Origin: Colwellia sp. Arc7-635 | Lineage (GTDB): Bacteria > Pseudomonadota > Gammaproteobacteria > Enterobacterales > Alteromonadaceae | DNA length: 64,000 nt | Direction: 5' to 3' | Assembly: GCF_003971255.1 (NCBI RefSeq) | Contig: NZ_CP034660.1 | Span: forward strand, 186,001 to 250,000 | In this document: positions 1 through 8,587 of the stretch, piece by piece | Numbering within the stretch: position 1 is the first letter of the stretch | Layout of the letters: each line of letters opens with the position of its first letter | Notes under the pieces: generated by a model | Database searches by the model: none | What the model was told of the DNA's origin: nothing | What the model saw: only the letters and a program-made list of their open reading frames with translations | Translations under genes and position numbers: made by a program

Positions 1-33
1 ATGATGAAAATCGCTCATACCGAGGAGCTATAA
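1..33 (+). CDS. possible 3' end of an upstream gene (partial)
   Basis: Frame 1 is open from the first base and ends in TAA at 31-33, one base before the next start codon. If it is a gene, only its last ten codons are inside the window. A GAGGAG ribosome binding site for the following gene lies within it (22-27). Ten codons give no family assignment, and frame 3 is also open here, so this may be chance. Confidence 0.2.
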   Translation: MMKIAHTEEL

Positions 34-34
34 C

Positions 35-838
35 ATGGCTAAAATACTGTATTTAATTGCTGGTATGGGTTTGTTTTATACGCAGTTAACACATGCGGGC
101 AGCGCACAAGACAATACGATAACACTGCCCATAGAGCAGGTAGAAGTTTTTGCTAAGCAGGTTGAACATTATGCTGCAGGGCAAGGTGCGAGGGCTTTTA
201 TTATTGCGCGTGTTGGCCGTCCTGAAAGTGAGTTACCTAAGGGCATTAAATTTACCCATACCGCGGTAGCCTTGTATTCAGAAATAAGCTTAGACTCAGG
301 TGAAAAAGTGAAAGGCTATGCCATTCATAATCTTTATCAAAAAGCAGGACAACGTGATAAAAGTGAATTAATTATTGATTATCCCGTTGATTTTTTTTGG
401 GGCGTGAGTGCTTTGAAAGCCGGTATTATTATTCCTAATGCTGATGTTCAGCAGCGGATAATCGAAGTTATTGCTAGTGGTAAAGATAAGAAGCTACATA
501 ACGAAAACTATTCAGTGATTGCTAACCCTTTTAACAATGACTTTCAAAACTGTACTGAACATACCTTGAATATTATTAATGCCGGTATTTATCAAACAAC
601 GGATATAAAAACGCTAAAAAGCAGTGCTGAACAGCACTTTCAAGCGCAGCGAGTGAAGATTAACCCATTAAAATTGTTGTTAGGAAATATTTTTGTTGAT
701 GATGTTTCTACTAAAGATCATCGTGGTAAAGTCAGTACCACAACGTTCTCAACCATTGGCCAGTATTTACGAGAGAATGATTTGTTGGCAAAAGCCGTAG
801 TGCTAAATAGTCAGGGTGAAATTACGACTTTGCTTTAG
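35..838 (+). CDS. exported DUF2145 family protein
   Basis: A 267-residue protein with an N-terminal signal peptide (hydrophobic residues 4-17, probable cleavage after THA). I recognise the DUF2145 pattern: a conserved stretch around FTHTAVALYS, then YAIHNLYQ, and later NCTEHTLN. The conserved His in the first block and Cys in the last would fit a papain/NlpC-like arrangement, but that catalytic reading is inference. The start ATG has GAGGAG seven bases upstream. It is followed by its own terminator and converges on the next gene. Function is unknown; the location is presumably periplasmic. Confidence 0.65.
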   Translation: MAKILYLIAGMGLFYTQLTHAGSAQDNTITLPIEQVEVFAKQVEHYAAGQGARAFIIARVGRPESELPKGIKFTHTAVALYSEISLDSGEKVKGYAIHNLYQKAGQRDKSELIIDYPVDFFWGVSALKAGIIIPNADVQQRIIEVIASGKDKKLHNENYSVIANPFNNDFQNCTEHTLNIINAGIYQTTDIKTLKSSAEQHFQAQRVKINPLKLLLGNIFVDDVSTKDHRGKVSTTTFSTIGQYLRENDLLAKAVVLNSQGEITTLL

Positions 839-850
839 TGAGCAATAATA

Positions 851-886
851 AAAAACGCGATAAGAACTCAGTCTTACCGCGTTTTT
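851..886 (+). terminator. rho-independent terminator, probably bidirectional
   Basis: A stem of AAAAACGCG (851-859) pairs with CGCGTTTTT (878-886). The stem continues inward as TAAGA/TCTTA around a six-base loop, with one mismatch between the two parts. The T-run follows the stem on the plus strand and an equivalent A-run precedes it, so it can stop transcription from both sides. It ends the gene at 35-838. Confidence 0.8.
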
Positions 887-1037
887 CGCTATATTTAGCG
901 TCGAATTATTTTACGAGAATTTATCGCTTATTACTCTTACTAAGCTTTACCTTAATAAGGTAGATTCGTTTGCTTCATTTTGAGCTCTATTTTTCACTTT
1001 AACCTGAAAAATGAAGAGATAATTACCCAACTTGCTA

Positions 1038-1937
1038 TTACAAGTTCAACTCTACAGAGATAGGGCAATGATCACTCAGTGTTTGGCTAAGCTCTTTCGT
1101 GTATTTTGGTTTGAATACTAATTGATCAAATGAATTTATCACATAGCGCGCTTTTGCTTTAGGGTCAAAAATGATGTGGTCGATATAGTCTTTGTAATAA
1201 CCGCCCCAACATTTCGATTCGGCGTCGATGGTAGGCGCCCAGAGAGCTTCTGCGCCTTCATCATCAATCGTTTGCCATAAGCCTTGTATTTCGGTGTGGT
1301 TTAATGAGATATCTTTCACAAATCGACGGTTAAAATCGCCTAATAAAAGAAAAGGAACGCCTTCTTGTGCACGAGCATCAACCCATGCTTCTAATGGTTT
1401 TGCTTGTCTCGCAAGTTCGGCACAGGCCGTTTTTGCATAGAGTTCTTTTTCGTTGCTGCTCGGCATTTTAGCAATACTGGCTTGATCAAGTGCTTTATCA
1501 AAACAACCAGACTTCATGTGTACTGCTAACAAACGAACGCTCTTACCGTTTTTAGTTAATGTAACGTCCATACCGCGGCGGGCAAGACCTTGATCAAGTT
1601 CACGATATTCAACGGCCGTCGCTTTATAGCCACTACTTTTTCTGACAGCTACGCCGACACGTTGAACCCAATCTTTAGTGGTGAAGAAATAATCATACTC
1701 ATCACCAAAAACTTTAGCGGCCCACTTTTCACTTTCCACTTCTTGTAGGGCAATAACATCGGCATCTAATTCGCGAGCATAACGTGCTAGCTTCTGATAA
1801 TCAGCGGCTTTACGTTGGTTATATTCATGAGAACCTAACCAGGCTATGTTCCAAGACGCTACTTTCAGGGTTTCAGCAAAAGTAGCTGAACTCAAAAATG
1901 TTAGGGCGATGATAAGAAGACTAATAAATTTTGTCAT
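1038..1937 (-). CDS. exported endonuclease/exonuclease/phosphatase family protein
   Basis: A 299-residue protein with a clear signal peptide ending in ATFA (about residue 21). The EEP (DNase I-like) fold motifs appear in order: SWNIAWLG, LQEVE (metal-binding Glu), VHMKSGC, LGDFNR (Asp/Asn), DYIDHI and the C-terminal SDHCP with the catalytic His. All metal and catalytic residues of the fold seem present, so a secreted or periplasmic phosphodiesterase or nuclease is likely. The substrate cannot be told. Three Cys in the mature part could form disulfides. It stands alone and converges on the DUF2145 gene. Confidence 0.8.
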   Translation of the reverse strand: MTKFISLLIIALTFLSSATFAETLKVASWNIAWLGSHEYNQRKAADYQKLARYARELDADVIALQEVESEKWAAKVFGDEYDYFFTTKDWVQRVGVAVRKSSGYKATAVEYRELDQGLARRGMDVTLTKNGKSVRLLAVHMKSGCFDKALDQASIAKMPSSNEKELYAKTACAELARQAKPLEAWVDARAQEGVPFLLLGDFNRRFVKDISLNHTEIQGLWQTIDDEGAEALWAPTIDAESKCWGGYYKDYIDHIIFDPKAKARYVINSFDQLVFKPKYTKELSQTLSDHCPISVELNL

Positions 1938-2190
1938 TTCGTTATTCTAGGTAATTCATTGGGCAGCTATAGTAACCGCTAGCAATACAAATTCAAGTAA
2001 AGTGTTAAGCATGCATGGTAGCTATCACTTTTATATTTTCGTATGACTAAAATGAATTAAGCAGATGTTTGACTGTGTGCTCAAGTGACCATTATTAATG
2101 GGATGGATATCACTTTTACGCTTTTTTAATATTATTCTCATCATTTCAATTTAATTTAACCCCATTTATCTTATTGCATCGTTTTACTTA

Positions 2191-2456
2191 TATACCCAAG
2201 CCACTTGAAGATGCAGGATTCAGCAAATCGAGAAAGGGTTAGCACCAAGGCATTGATTGAAGAGAATGGTTGTTCCATTGTCGAAATCAATAACGCCGGA
2301 GATGACCCTTTATCGGCTTGCCCGAAGGGAGCTAAGCTAGAAAACCAGCTCCGCGTTGCAGCACTTGATAAGGGAATAACCATTGTCTTCGTGCTGCGCC
2401 TTGATCTGATTTCCTAGCTTAGCTCTGAAACGGCATCTGCAAGTGGTTTGGGTATA
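2191..2456. repeat. MITE-like palindromic element with 24-bp terminal inverted repeats
   Basis: The ends are 24-base inverted repeats (2191-2214 and 2433-2456) with two mismatches: the left reads TATACCCAAGCCACTTGAAG and on to ATGC, and the right is its complement. Inside, more arms pair: about 2242-2275 with 2373-2405 (AAGGC, GAAGA and AATGGTT-TTCC blocks complementary in the same order), and GAGCTAAGCTAGAAAA with TTTCCTAGCTTAGCTC. Almost the whole 266 bases can therefore fold back on itself. The 70-codon open frames inside it on both strands look like by-products of the palindrome. No transposase is present, so it would be non-autonomous. It fills most of the 611-base gap between 1937 and 2549. 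Confidence 0.7.
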
Positions 2457-2482
2457 AGTCAGGAATTGGCCACTGGCTTAGC

Positions 2483-2530
2483 GTGTGATCACACCTCTTT
2501 AATTGACAGAATTTTTTAGTCACATAGAAA
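2483..2530 (+). promoter_or_regulatory. candidate operator palindrome and promoter before the tonB-sigma trio
   Basis: A perfect 12-base palindrome GTGTGATCACAC lies at 2483-2494. It is followed by TTGACA (2503-2508), a 16-base spacer and TAGAAA (2525-2530), a weak sigma-70-like pair. The transcript would start very close to the ribosome binding site of the gene at 2549. The palindrome shares half-sites with CRP-type boxes but lacks the usual six-base centre, so the regulator is unknown. Confidence 0.3.
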
Positions 2531-2548
2531 CAATATTGAGGAAATAAC

Positions 2549-3157
2549 ATGAAAAAAGTAATAACGATAACTATGCTAGCGAGTGCAACAACATTTGGTT
2601 TATTCGCATTTATGTCTTATTTAGTGAGTAATGATCAAGTATTGCCACCAGAAATATTACCTGATGTGATTGTTGAGGTAGCACAATTGCAAGAAGAAAA
2701 GCCTGCAAAAGTGATTACGCGATTTACAAATGTGCCACCGCCAATGCCTAAACCTATGCCGAGAACATTTGAAACCATAGTAGAAACTAATGTTGAAGGT
2801 GGTTATGATTATGAAAGTCCTGTTATTAACCTTAATAATGACGGACCAAGTTTAACCTTGGGTAACAATACTCGTGATAACGATGCACGTCCTGTTGTTC
2901 GCATCAATCCAAAATACCCCATAGATGCAGCACGTGATGGCACGGAAGGTTGGGTGAAATTACGTTTTGATATTAATGCCTTAGGTAGCGTGACTAACAT
3001 TGAAGTTATTGACGCCCAGCCGAAACGGGTATTTAATAAAGCGGCTAGACAAGCGCTAAAAAAATGGAAATATCGTGCTAAATCAACAGCAGGCAAGACA
3101 GTGGCACAACAAGGTTTGACCGTGCAGCTAGATTTTAATATCGATCAACAAAGTTAG
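2549..3157 (+). CDS. TonB family protein (first of two flanking an ECF sigma gene)
   Basis: A 202-residue protein with one N-terminal membrane segment (about 5-27), a short Pro-rich stretch (PPPMPKPMP, about 64-72) and a C-terminal TonB domain (about 115-200: RINPKYP, DGTEGWVKLRF and ALKKWKY). The topology matches an energy transducer anchored in the inner membrane. The Pro-rich spacer is much shorter than in classical TonB, so reaching outer-membrane receptors is uncertain. No exbB or exbD lies nearby. GAGGAA precedes the ATG. The next gene starts ten bases after the stop, so the three genes 2549-4455 are probably one operon. Confidence 0.8.
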   Translation: MKKVITITMLASATTFGLFAFMSYLVSNDQVLPPEILPDVIVEVAQLQEEKPAKVITRFTNVPPPMPKPMPRTFETIVETNVEGGYDYESPVINLNNDGPSLTLGNNTRDNDARPVVRINPKYPIDAARDGTEGWVKLRFDINALGSVTNIEVIDAQPKRVFNKAARQALKKWKYRAKSTAGKTVAQQGLTVQLDFNIDQQS

Positions 3158-3166
3158 GACAACAAT

Positions 3167-3745
3167 TTGCAGTTACCCTCAATGATCAAAGGTTGGTATA
3201 ACCCAAAAGCCAGTCCAGAAAGGTTACTGACAAATTATATGGCAACCGGTAAAAACAAGTATTTGTCTTTGCTGGTTGCGCAATTTAATTTGTCGTTATA
3301 TCACTACTTATTGAGCCAATCGAATAAAGAACTGGCAGAAGATGTGGTACAAACGACCTGGTTGAAAGTAATGAAAATAACTAAGCATAGTGACTCTGGT
3401 ATTAGCCAACAAACTAATGTTAAAAGTTGGTTATTTACCATTGCCCGTAATACCTTGATTGATGAATTTCGTCGTCAGAAAAAATGGCAAAGTCAGTTGT
3501 TAGATGAAAATAAAATGCTGACCGCAAGCCTGGAAAAATCAATACAAGCGTCGAGTAGATTAACGCAATTTAATGCGGCGCTAGCACAATTACCTTTTTT
3601 ACAGAGAGAGGCTTTTATTTTCCAGCAGGAAGGTTTTTCTGTGTTAGAAATCTCGGCATTAACCGACGACAGCTTTGAAACCATTAAAAGTCGTTTACGT
3701 TATGCCCGTAATAATTTAAGCCATTTGTTAGGAACCCCATCATGA
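3167..3745 (+). CDS. ECF-type RNA polymerase sigma factor
   Basis: A 192-residue protein with the two-domain layout of group 4 sigma factors. Region 2 spans about 45-105 (EDVVQTTWLKVMK, then SWLFTIARNTLIDEFRR, the -10 recognition and core-binding part). Region 4 spans about 135-190 (LAQLPFLQREAFIFQQEGFS, then a helix-turn-helix with ETIKSRLRYAR). I used the TTG at 3167 because AGGA (3156-3159) lies seven bases before it; the ATG at 3182 has no such site. Its stop overlaps the next start (ATGA), indicating translational coupling to a TonB-like protein with an anti-sigma-like N-terminus. The trigger and regulon are unknown. Confidence 0.85.
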   Translation: MQLPSMIKGWYNPKASPERLLTNYMATGKNKYLSLLVAQFNLSLYHYLLSQSNKELAEDVVQTTWLKVMKITKHSDSGISQQTNVKSWLFTIARNTLIDEFRRQKKWQSQLLDENKMLTASLEKSIQASSRLTQFNAALAQLPFLQREAFIFQQEGFSVLEISALTDDSFETIKSRLRYARNNLSHLLGTPS

Positions 3746-4455
3746 GTGCCGATAAATTTGATAATGAGCTCTCTGATCTTTATCAGCAAAGAAAGCAACA
3801 AACCCAAGCGCCAACATTTGCGGGTGAACAAGCTGTTAGACCAGTTAAATCAATACGTTCGCCATGGCATATCTTAGCCTTATTGATGACCGGAGGAGCT
3901 GCATCTTTTGGCATTATGGCGCTGGTAACACATTTTGCTAAACCGCCAGTACATGGCGTTAGTGAGCAATACAAAGAGCATTCAGTACGGATAGTTGAGC
4001 TAAATGAAGTTAGCACCAAAGAGCTGGTCATATCCCCAACTAAGCCACCATTACCGCCTAAACCAACAAGTACAGCTCCTGAACTTTCAAATAATAGTCG
4101 TTTAAGCCAAGCAGAACTTACACCCGCTCAACCAGCGTTATCGATTAATCAGGCCTTAAGTCATACGGTCAACGTACCGAAAATAAACCAACCGGTTATT
4201 GCTCTAGCTCCTACTCATCGTGTTATGCCGGTCTACCCAAAGTCGGCGCTATATACGCGTAAATCAGGGACGGTAAAATTACAGTATCGAATTTCGAATG
4301 AAGGTAAAGTGATTGATATTACAGGGCTTAATCAACATGGCGACCGATTATTAGAACGTTCAGCTAAACAAGCATTAAGTCAATGGCGTTATCCTGAAGA
4401 AAGTGGCAGTGATCAGTTATTGGAAGTTGAATTTGAGTTCAACTTAGCACAATAA
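3742..4455 (+). CDS. membrane protein with anti-sigma-like N-terminus and C-terminal TonB domain
   Basis: A 237-residue single-pass protein. Residues 1-45 are cytoplasmic and start with FDNELSDLYQQRK, which resembles the first helix of many anti-sigma factors (ELxxLYxxx). A membrane segment follows (about 47-67), then a Pro-rich spacer (PTKPPLPPKP, about 93-103) and a TonB domain (about 150-236: RVMPVYPKSALYTRKSGTVK and LSQWRYPEE). It overlaps the sigma gene by four bases. Family knowledge says an ECF sigma is usually followed by its membrane anti-sigma. I infer that this protein holds the sigma and carries a TonB-like periplasmic sensor. A plain TonB paralogue is the alternative. Confidence 0.7.
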   Translation: MSADKFDNELSDLYQQRKQQTQAPTFAGEQAVRPVKSIRSPWHILALLMTGGAASFGIMALVTHFAKPPVHGVSEQYKEHSVRIVELNEVSTKELVISPTKPPLPPKPTSTAPELSNNSRLSQAELTPAQPALSINQALSHTVNVPKINQPVIALAPTHRVMPVYPKSALYTRKSGTVKLQYRISNEGKVIDITGLNQHGDRLLERSAKQALSQWRYPEESGSDQLLEVEFEFNLAQ

Positions 4456-4568
4456 ATAATATAGATTTTAATATGAGATATTTATACTTGATATGTTTTT
4501 TGTTGATGAAGTGAGTAAGTAAATTATCATTGATATTATGCTGTAATAATAAAACTTAAGGTCTAACG

Positions 4569-4994
4569 TTAGGTTTTAGGGATACTCACTTTGTTATAAA
4601 GCCATTTCACGATATCTCGCCATGTTAATATACCAACGGGTTTATTTTGGCTATTGATGACGGGCAAACAAGAAACGCCAGTATCATGGAATATCTTTAT
4701 TGCTTCACCGAAAGAGCTCAATTGTTGTATCGCGACGAGCTTTTTTGAGACAATTTGATGAACACGCTTATTTAACATCGCTAAATCTTTGTCATTAGCT
4801 GTTGGCAATTCTTGATTAGAGTTTGTTGCTTTAAAATAGTCTCTTTCAGAAATAACTGCGACGAGTTCATTATTATTATTTACTACCATTAAGTGATGAA
4901 ATTTATGCTTAATAAATAGCGCTCTTACCGTAATGAGTCTTTCATCCATATTAATGCAGGTGACATTACTAGACATTATATCTTCAACTTTCAT
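4569..4994 (-). CDS. CBS-pair domain protein
   Basis: A 141-residue cytoplasmic protein made only of two CBS domains. The first spans about 1-60 (VEDIMSSNVTCINMDERL and VAVISERDYFK) and the second about 78-135 (VAIQQLSSFGEAIKIF and PVGILTWRDIVKWL). Stand-alone CBS pairs bind adenine nucleotides and act as energy or redox sensors on a partner protein. No partner is obvious: it lies alone between the tonB trio and the ABC exporter. The AT-rich gap behind its start has no clear operator. Confidence 0.8.
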   Translation of the reverse strand: MKVEDIMSSNVTCINMDERLITVRALFIKHKFHHLMVVNNNNELVAVISERDYFKATNSNQELPTANDKDLAMLNKRVHQIVSKKLVAIQQLSSFGEAIKIFHDTGVSCLPVINSQNKPVGILTWRDIVKWLYNKVSIPKT

Positions 4995-5144
4995 CTCTTA
5001 TTACCTTGATATACTTTACTAACGTGTAGATAAAATAACGCTACAGACCTAATAGTCTGAACTATCGACGCAAAACTAGCATAACATTTGAAAATGATTG
5101 TCTCTAATCTTAATAGCGTTATGTTTTTTTATCTATAAAATAAC

Positions 5145-6677
5145 TTAACCCGTTTTTTTAGCTCTTATCGATAGTATGAGTAGCCCAAGTGAAATAACTA
5201 GAAAATAATAGGGCATACCCGCTTGCCAACTGGCTACGCTATTAACACCAAAAAAGTCGACGTATAATGCCGCTTGAATGGGGCCCAGATACCAAATCGC
5301 AGGATAGAGCACTTCAAACATGCGCTTTGTTCCTGTGAATGTGCCACAAAAATAAGCAAGTGCGACAGTAAATGCAATAGCAATACTTAGCTGGATGAGT
5401 AGAAGCCACTCTGCCAAAGCGGTAAAGCGAATTATCCCTCCTAAACTGACCAATACTAATAATAGGTATGCAGAAGAATAGCTAGCTAAGCTTGATAATA
5501 CTAGCGTTTTTCTGCTGTAGGCGACCAACTCTAAAGTGTTCGCTTGCTTTTCCATTTGCCCAAGCTGCGAAATAACTAATGCACACCACAGCCATGAAAT
5601 AGGTAAAACAATGCTGATGAGTAAGTCGATACTGATAAAAAGCTGGATAACGTTGAGCGTAAATAAACCTATTAACCAGTAAATTGAATGGCCTTTAAGG
5701 AGTAATTTTAGTTCTAAACGTAATAAGCGTGTAAAAGAAAAATGTTGAGTTAGTGTGACAAATAAAGCGTCGAGACCACTCATCACTTTTGTGGTTAACA
5801 GACGGTTCAACCATGATGTCTTTTTATGTTTAACGAGGCTAGTTTGGCTAAAGCGATCAAAGAATATAAAGGCAAATATAAAGCAAAGTAAGGAGATTAA
5901 TAATAAAGGTATTGCTCCCCATAAATGTGCAGTTGTCGGCTCTATACCTTGCCAAACAAAGGTTTTAATCGATTCTGCATTATCAACGGCGCTCACGCCT
6001 ATATTTGTTGACCCCGTATTCAGTGGAAAGCGTTCTGCGACTTCAGCATCTAAATTATTAAGAAGCATACCGATGCCAGAAACGCTTTCAATGGTTTGTA
6101 CAATAGAGCCAACCCATAAGAAGAAATAAACCAGATTACCTAGCCCACCTTTAAGCCATTTACTGGCTTCAAACATAATCGCGATAGATGAGATTGCTAA
6201 TAATACCGGCAGTACAAAAATGATTTGCGGCCATATTAATGCCCAAAGGTCGATGAAATAACTTTCGCCGTAGTAAAGCTGAATAACGATGCTACTTAAC
6301 AGCATTGTCAGCACAATAGTCATTAAAATAATGACATTGGTGCACCATTTGGCAAACAAAAAATTAAACTTACTGATAGGTGTTGCAGCAATCAACTCAC
6401 AGGTCATGGATGTTCGATCCAACTCAAGTGCATTTTTTACCAGATAAAAGCAAATAAGAGGTAAGAATAAAACATTTAACATGGCTAAGCAGATACCTAT
6501 CCATGCGCTATTATAAATGCCGCGATAACCGTTAATAACTAATGTTTGATAGTGAGCATCGGGTGCGGGAAAAAATAATAATGTTAATACTGACATGGCT
6601 AATAACGTAACCACAAAGCTTTGTTGGCGACTGCGCTGTTTAAAATCAGTGATAATACACAACCATATTTGAGGCAT
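5145..6677 (-). CDS. ABC-2 type transporter permease
   Basis: A 510-residue, strongly hydrophobic protein with about twelve predicted membrane segments in two halves, separated by a loop near residues 285-315. It opens with a short cytoplasmic stretch (ITDFKQRSRQQS) typical of ABC-2 permeases. The central part has a long periplasmic loop (about 210-240). Its start overlaps the stop of the ATPase gene by one base (TAATG), so the two form an exporter. The substrate is unknown. The gene is not NosY- or CcmB-like as far as I can see. Confidence 0.75.
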   Translation of the reverse strand: MPQIWLCIITDFKQRSRQQSFVVTLLAMSVLTLLFFPAPDAHYQTLVINGYRGIYNSAWIGICLAMLNVLFLPLICFYLVKNALELDRTSMTCELIAATPISKFNFLFAKWCTNVIILMTIVLTMLLSSIVIQLYYGESYFIDLWALIWPQIIFVLPVLLAISSIAIMFEASKWLKGGLGNLVYFFLWVGSIVQTIESVSGIGMLLNNLDAEVAERFPLNTGSTNIGVSAVDNAESIKTFVWQGIEPTTAHLWGAIPLLLISLLCFIFAFIFFDRFSQTSLVKHKKTSWLNRLLTTKVMSGLDALFVTLTQHFSFTRLLRLELKLLLKGHSIYWLIGLFTLNVIQLFISIDLLISIVLPISWLWCALVISQLGQMEKQANTLELVAYSRKTLVLSSLASYSSAYLLLVLVSLGGIIRFTALAEWLLLIQLSIAIAFTVALAYFCGTFTGTKRMFEVLYPAIWYLGPIQAALYVDFFGVNSVASWQAGMPYYFLVISLGLLILSIRAKKTG

Positions 6678-7582
6678 TAACTTACCCTCACAATGTCAGT
6701 TTGGTTTTGTTGAACACTAGTAAAATAGAGGTAAGCATCTTCTAGTGAAGGAGGTCTTGACAGGGCTCTAGCATCTGGGCAATGGTCAGCAACGATATTC
6801 AACTCAACCATGTTACCTTTGCGAATACTATGGCTAACAATAAATTCATGTTGGATGCTCGTCAGGTCACTAACATTAGTGATTAAGCGCCAACATTTAT
6901 TGGCTACTTTATCTAGTAACTCGCTTGGGGATGCTGATTGAATTAACTGTCCTGAGCGCATAATAGCGATGCGGTCTGCAATGGTTTCAATATCGCTCAC
7001 GATATGTGTTGAAAATATGATGCAACGCTCATCGGCTAATTCGGTTAATAGCTGGCGAAAGCTTGCTCGTTCTTGAGGGTCTAAACCTACAGTGGGTTCA
7101 TCGATAATCAATAATTTGGGATCATTCAATAGTGCTTGTGCGATCCCTATACGTTGCTTCATGCCTCCAGAGTAATTTTTTAATGGCATGTTGGCTGCGT
7201 GTGTCAGATTAAGTTTATTGAGTAAATCGTTGATTTTGTGATTAGCGGTGGCTTGTTTTATGTCTTTTAACCCAGCCATGTACTGCAAAAATTCGATGGC
7301 AGTTAATTGCTCATAGACACCAAAATACTGTGGTAGGTAACCAAGTTCGTTGCGTAATGCCTGTGGCGAATGAGTGATATTTTCGCCGCGCCAGAATATT
7401 TCCCCTTGGCTTGGCTGCATAATGGTGGCAAGTATGCGCATTAGACTAGATTTACCAGCGCCATTGGGACCTAGCAAGCCTAAAATTCCCGGTTCAACTT
7501 TTAACGACAGTGACTTGATCACCCAATTAGTATCTTTGTTGTTTTGGTATTTGTGACTAAGTGATTGAATATCCAATAACAT
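6677..7582 (-). CDS. ABC transporter ATP-binding protein
   Basis: With the ATG at 7582 this is 301 residues. A GGAAGAG site lies about eight bases upstream, and the 24 extra codons back to 7654 are hydrophobic and unlike an ATPase N-terminus. Walker A is GPNGAGKS (38-45), followed by a Q-loop (LPQYFGVYE), signature YSGGMKQR, Walker B LLIIDEPTVGLDP and H-loop STHIVSDIE. This is the DRA/CcmA-like class that pairs with ABC-2 permeases. A C-terminal domain of about 90 residues follows the nucleotide-binding core. Substrate is unknown; efflux is likely from the class. Confidence 0.85.
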   Translation of the reverse strand: MLLDIQSLSHKYQNNKDTNWVIKSLSLKVEPGILGLLGPNGAGKSSLMRILATIMQPSQGEIFWRGENITHSPQALRNELGYLPQYFGVYEQLTAIEFLQYMAGLKDIKQATANHKINDLLNKLNLTHAANMPLKNYSGGMKQRIGIAQALLNDPKLLIIDEPTVGLDPQERASFRQLLTELADERCIIFSTHIVSDIETIADRIAIMRSGQLIQSASPSELLDKVANKCWRLITNVSDLTSIQHEFIVSHSIRKGNMVELNIVADHCPDARALSRPPSLEDAYLYFTSVQQNQTDIVRVS

Positions 7583-7864
7583 TATATTTCTCTTCCTGAC
7601 TAAGATGATAATGAATTGCAAATACCACGCCACGAATAAATGATTAAAAATCAATTGCTTGTGTTTTTGTTGTATTTGAGGAAATAAGATGTTTATCGGA
7701 TTTGGCTAAATGTTGGTGTAAAAAGTAACCGTGATAAGTTTATTTCAGAGTTATAAAAAACAGTTTTAATGCTTATTACAGTGCTAGAAAATACCGTGAT
7801 TTGATAATAACAGCACCGTCGAGTTAGTCAGGTGCTTGATGCTTAGTTGTCGAAATTAGTTGTG
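7583..7864. other. intergenic region between the copper operon and the ABC exporter
   Basis: The 282 bases hold the end of the minus-strand copper efflux operon and the promoter side of the ABC exporter. I see one terminator-like hairpin (7812-7835) and AT-rich sequence otherwise. No small gene or recognisable operator was found. Confidence 0.5.
7812..7835 (-). terminator. probable terminator of the copper efflux operon
   Basis: On the minus strand AGCACC pairs with GGTGCT across a 12-base loop and is followed by the T-rich GTTATTATC. It lies about 30 bases after the stop of the last PepSY gene. The stem is short, so efficiency is uncertain. Confidence 0.45.
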
Positions 7865-8587
7865 CTAGCGCTTTATGCGATAGCTACCCTTACGCAGCAT
7901 ATGAATAGTCCATATCAGTCCAGAAAGTGCCAGCCACAAGGTGACAAAAGCAAATAAGATCATTTGGACACTATTGAAACTGCCTGCTTCACCATAATCC
8001 ATAAAGTGCAGCATAAAGAAAAAATCAGCAAAGCGTTTATCGCTATTACTATGGCCTACTAAACGGCCTGAGCCTTGTTCGATATAAACACTAGTGGCTA
8101 AATCATCAGCAAAATTAATTTGCCAAGTGGGATTTCTTTGTTTGTTATAATCCGCGATTGGGGGCGTTAATAGGGTTGTCGATATAATATCGCCACTGCC
8201 GCTGTAACTTGCTTTAGCAATAGCACTAGCGAGTGCTTCATCAACCACAGTTAACTCACCTGTAATAGCATTAATCAGGTGATAGCTGTTAACAAAATGA
8301 CGATACAAACCTTGCTGTTGAGTCAGAAGATAATAGGGCGTTGATAGCAATTTTGTTTGTTTAAGTGCGAGCGTATCCGGATAGCGTTTTAGTATATTTT
8401 CGACCGGTAATAAATCTTTTTCTGCGATGATTGGGGGCTGTGCTATAACCGCTTGGCGATAAGCATTACCGCGTGCTTTTTTGTGATCCATCACGTTAAA
8501 CACTAAGCCACTGACAATCCAAATTAGCAATTGTAAACCGACAAATAATGAAGCCCACTTGTGAATTTTACGGGTCCAAAACATCAT
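7865..8587 (-). CDS. PepSY domain membrane protein (second of a pair)
   Basis: A 240-residue protein with an N-terminal membrane helix (about 11-32: KWASLFVGLQLLIWIVSG), a periplasmic PepSY-like region and a C-terminal helix (about 205-230) ending in a basic tail. It overlaps the preceding gene by four bases (ATGA), so translation is coupled. It is clearly homologous to its neighbour (matching KIHKW.../KLHKW..., SYSGSGD/YYSGDGK, FMLHFMDYGEAGSF/FRLHIMDYGDDADA). Such proteins are common at the end of metal or siderophore gene clusters. A role in metal handling is inferred from the operon only. Confidence 0.75.
   Translation of the reverse strand: MMFWTRKIHKWASLFVGLQLLIWIVSGLVFNVMDHKKARGNAYRQAVIAQPPIIAEKDLLPVENILKRYPDTLALKQTKLLSTPYYLLTQQQGLYRHFVNSYHLINAITGELTVVDEALASAIAKASYSGSGDIISTTLLTPPIADYNKQRNPTWQINFADDLATSVYIEQGSGRLVGHSNSDKRFADFFFMLHFMDYGEAGSFNSVQMILFAFVTLWLALSGLIWTIHMLRKGSYRIKR

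Noticed and set aside
2171-2417. Two 70-codon open frames on opposite strands inside the repeat element
   Set aside because: Both lie within the foldback element, have no ribosome binding site and mirror each other because of the palindrome. No protein family is recognisable.
2483-2494. CRP site before the tonB gene
   Set aside because: The half-sites resemble TGTGA/TCACA, but the six-base centre is missing. It was kept only as an unassigned palindrome.
5080-5125. Fur-like sequence near the CBS protein promoter
   Set aside because: Only a half-site resembling AATGATTGTC is present. The match is no better than expected in AT-rich DNA.
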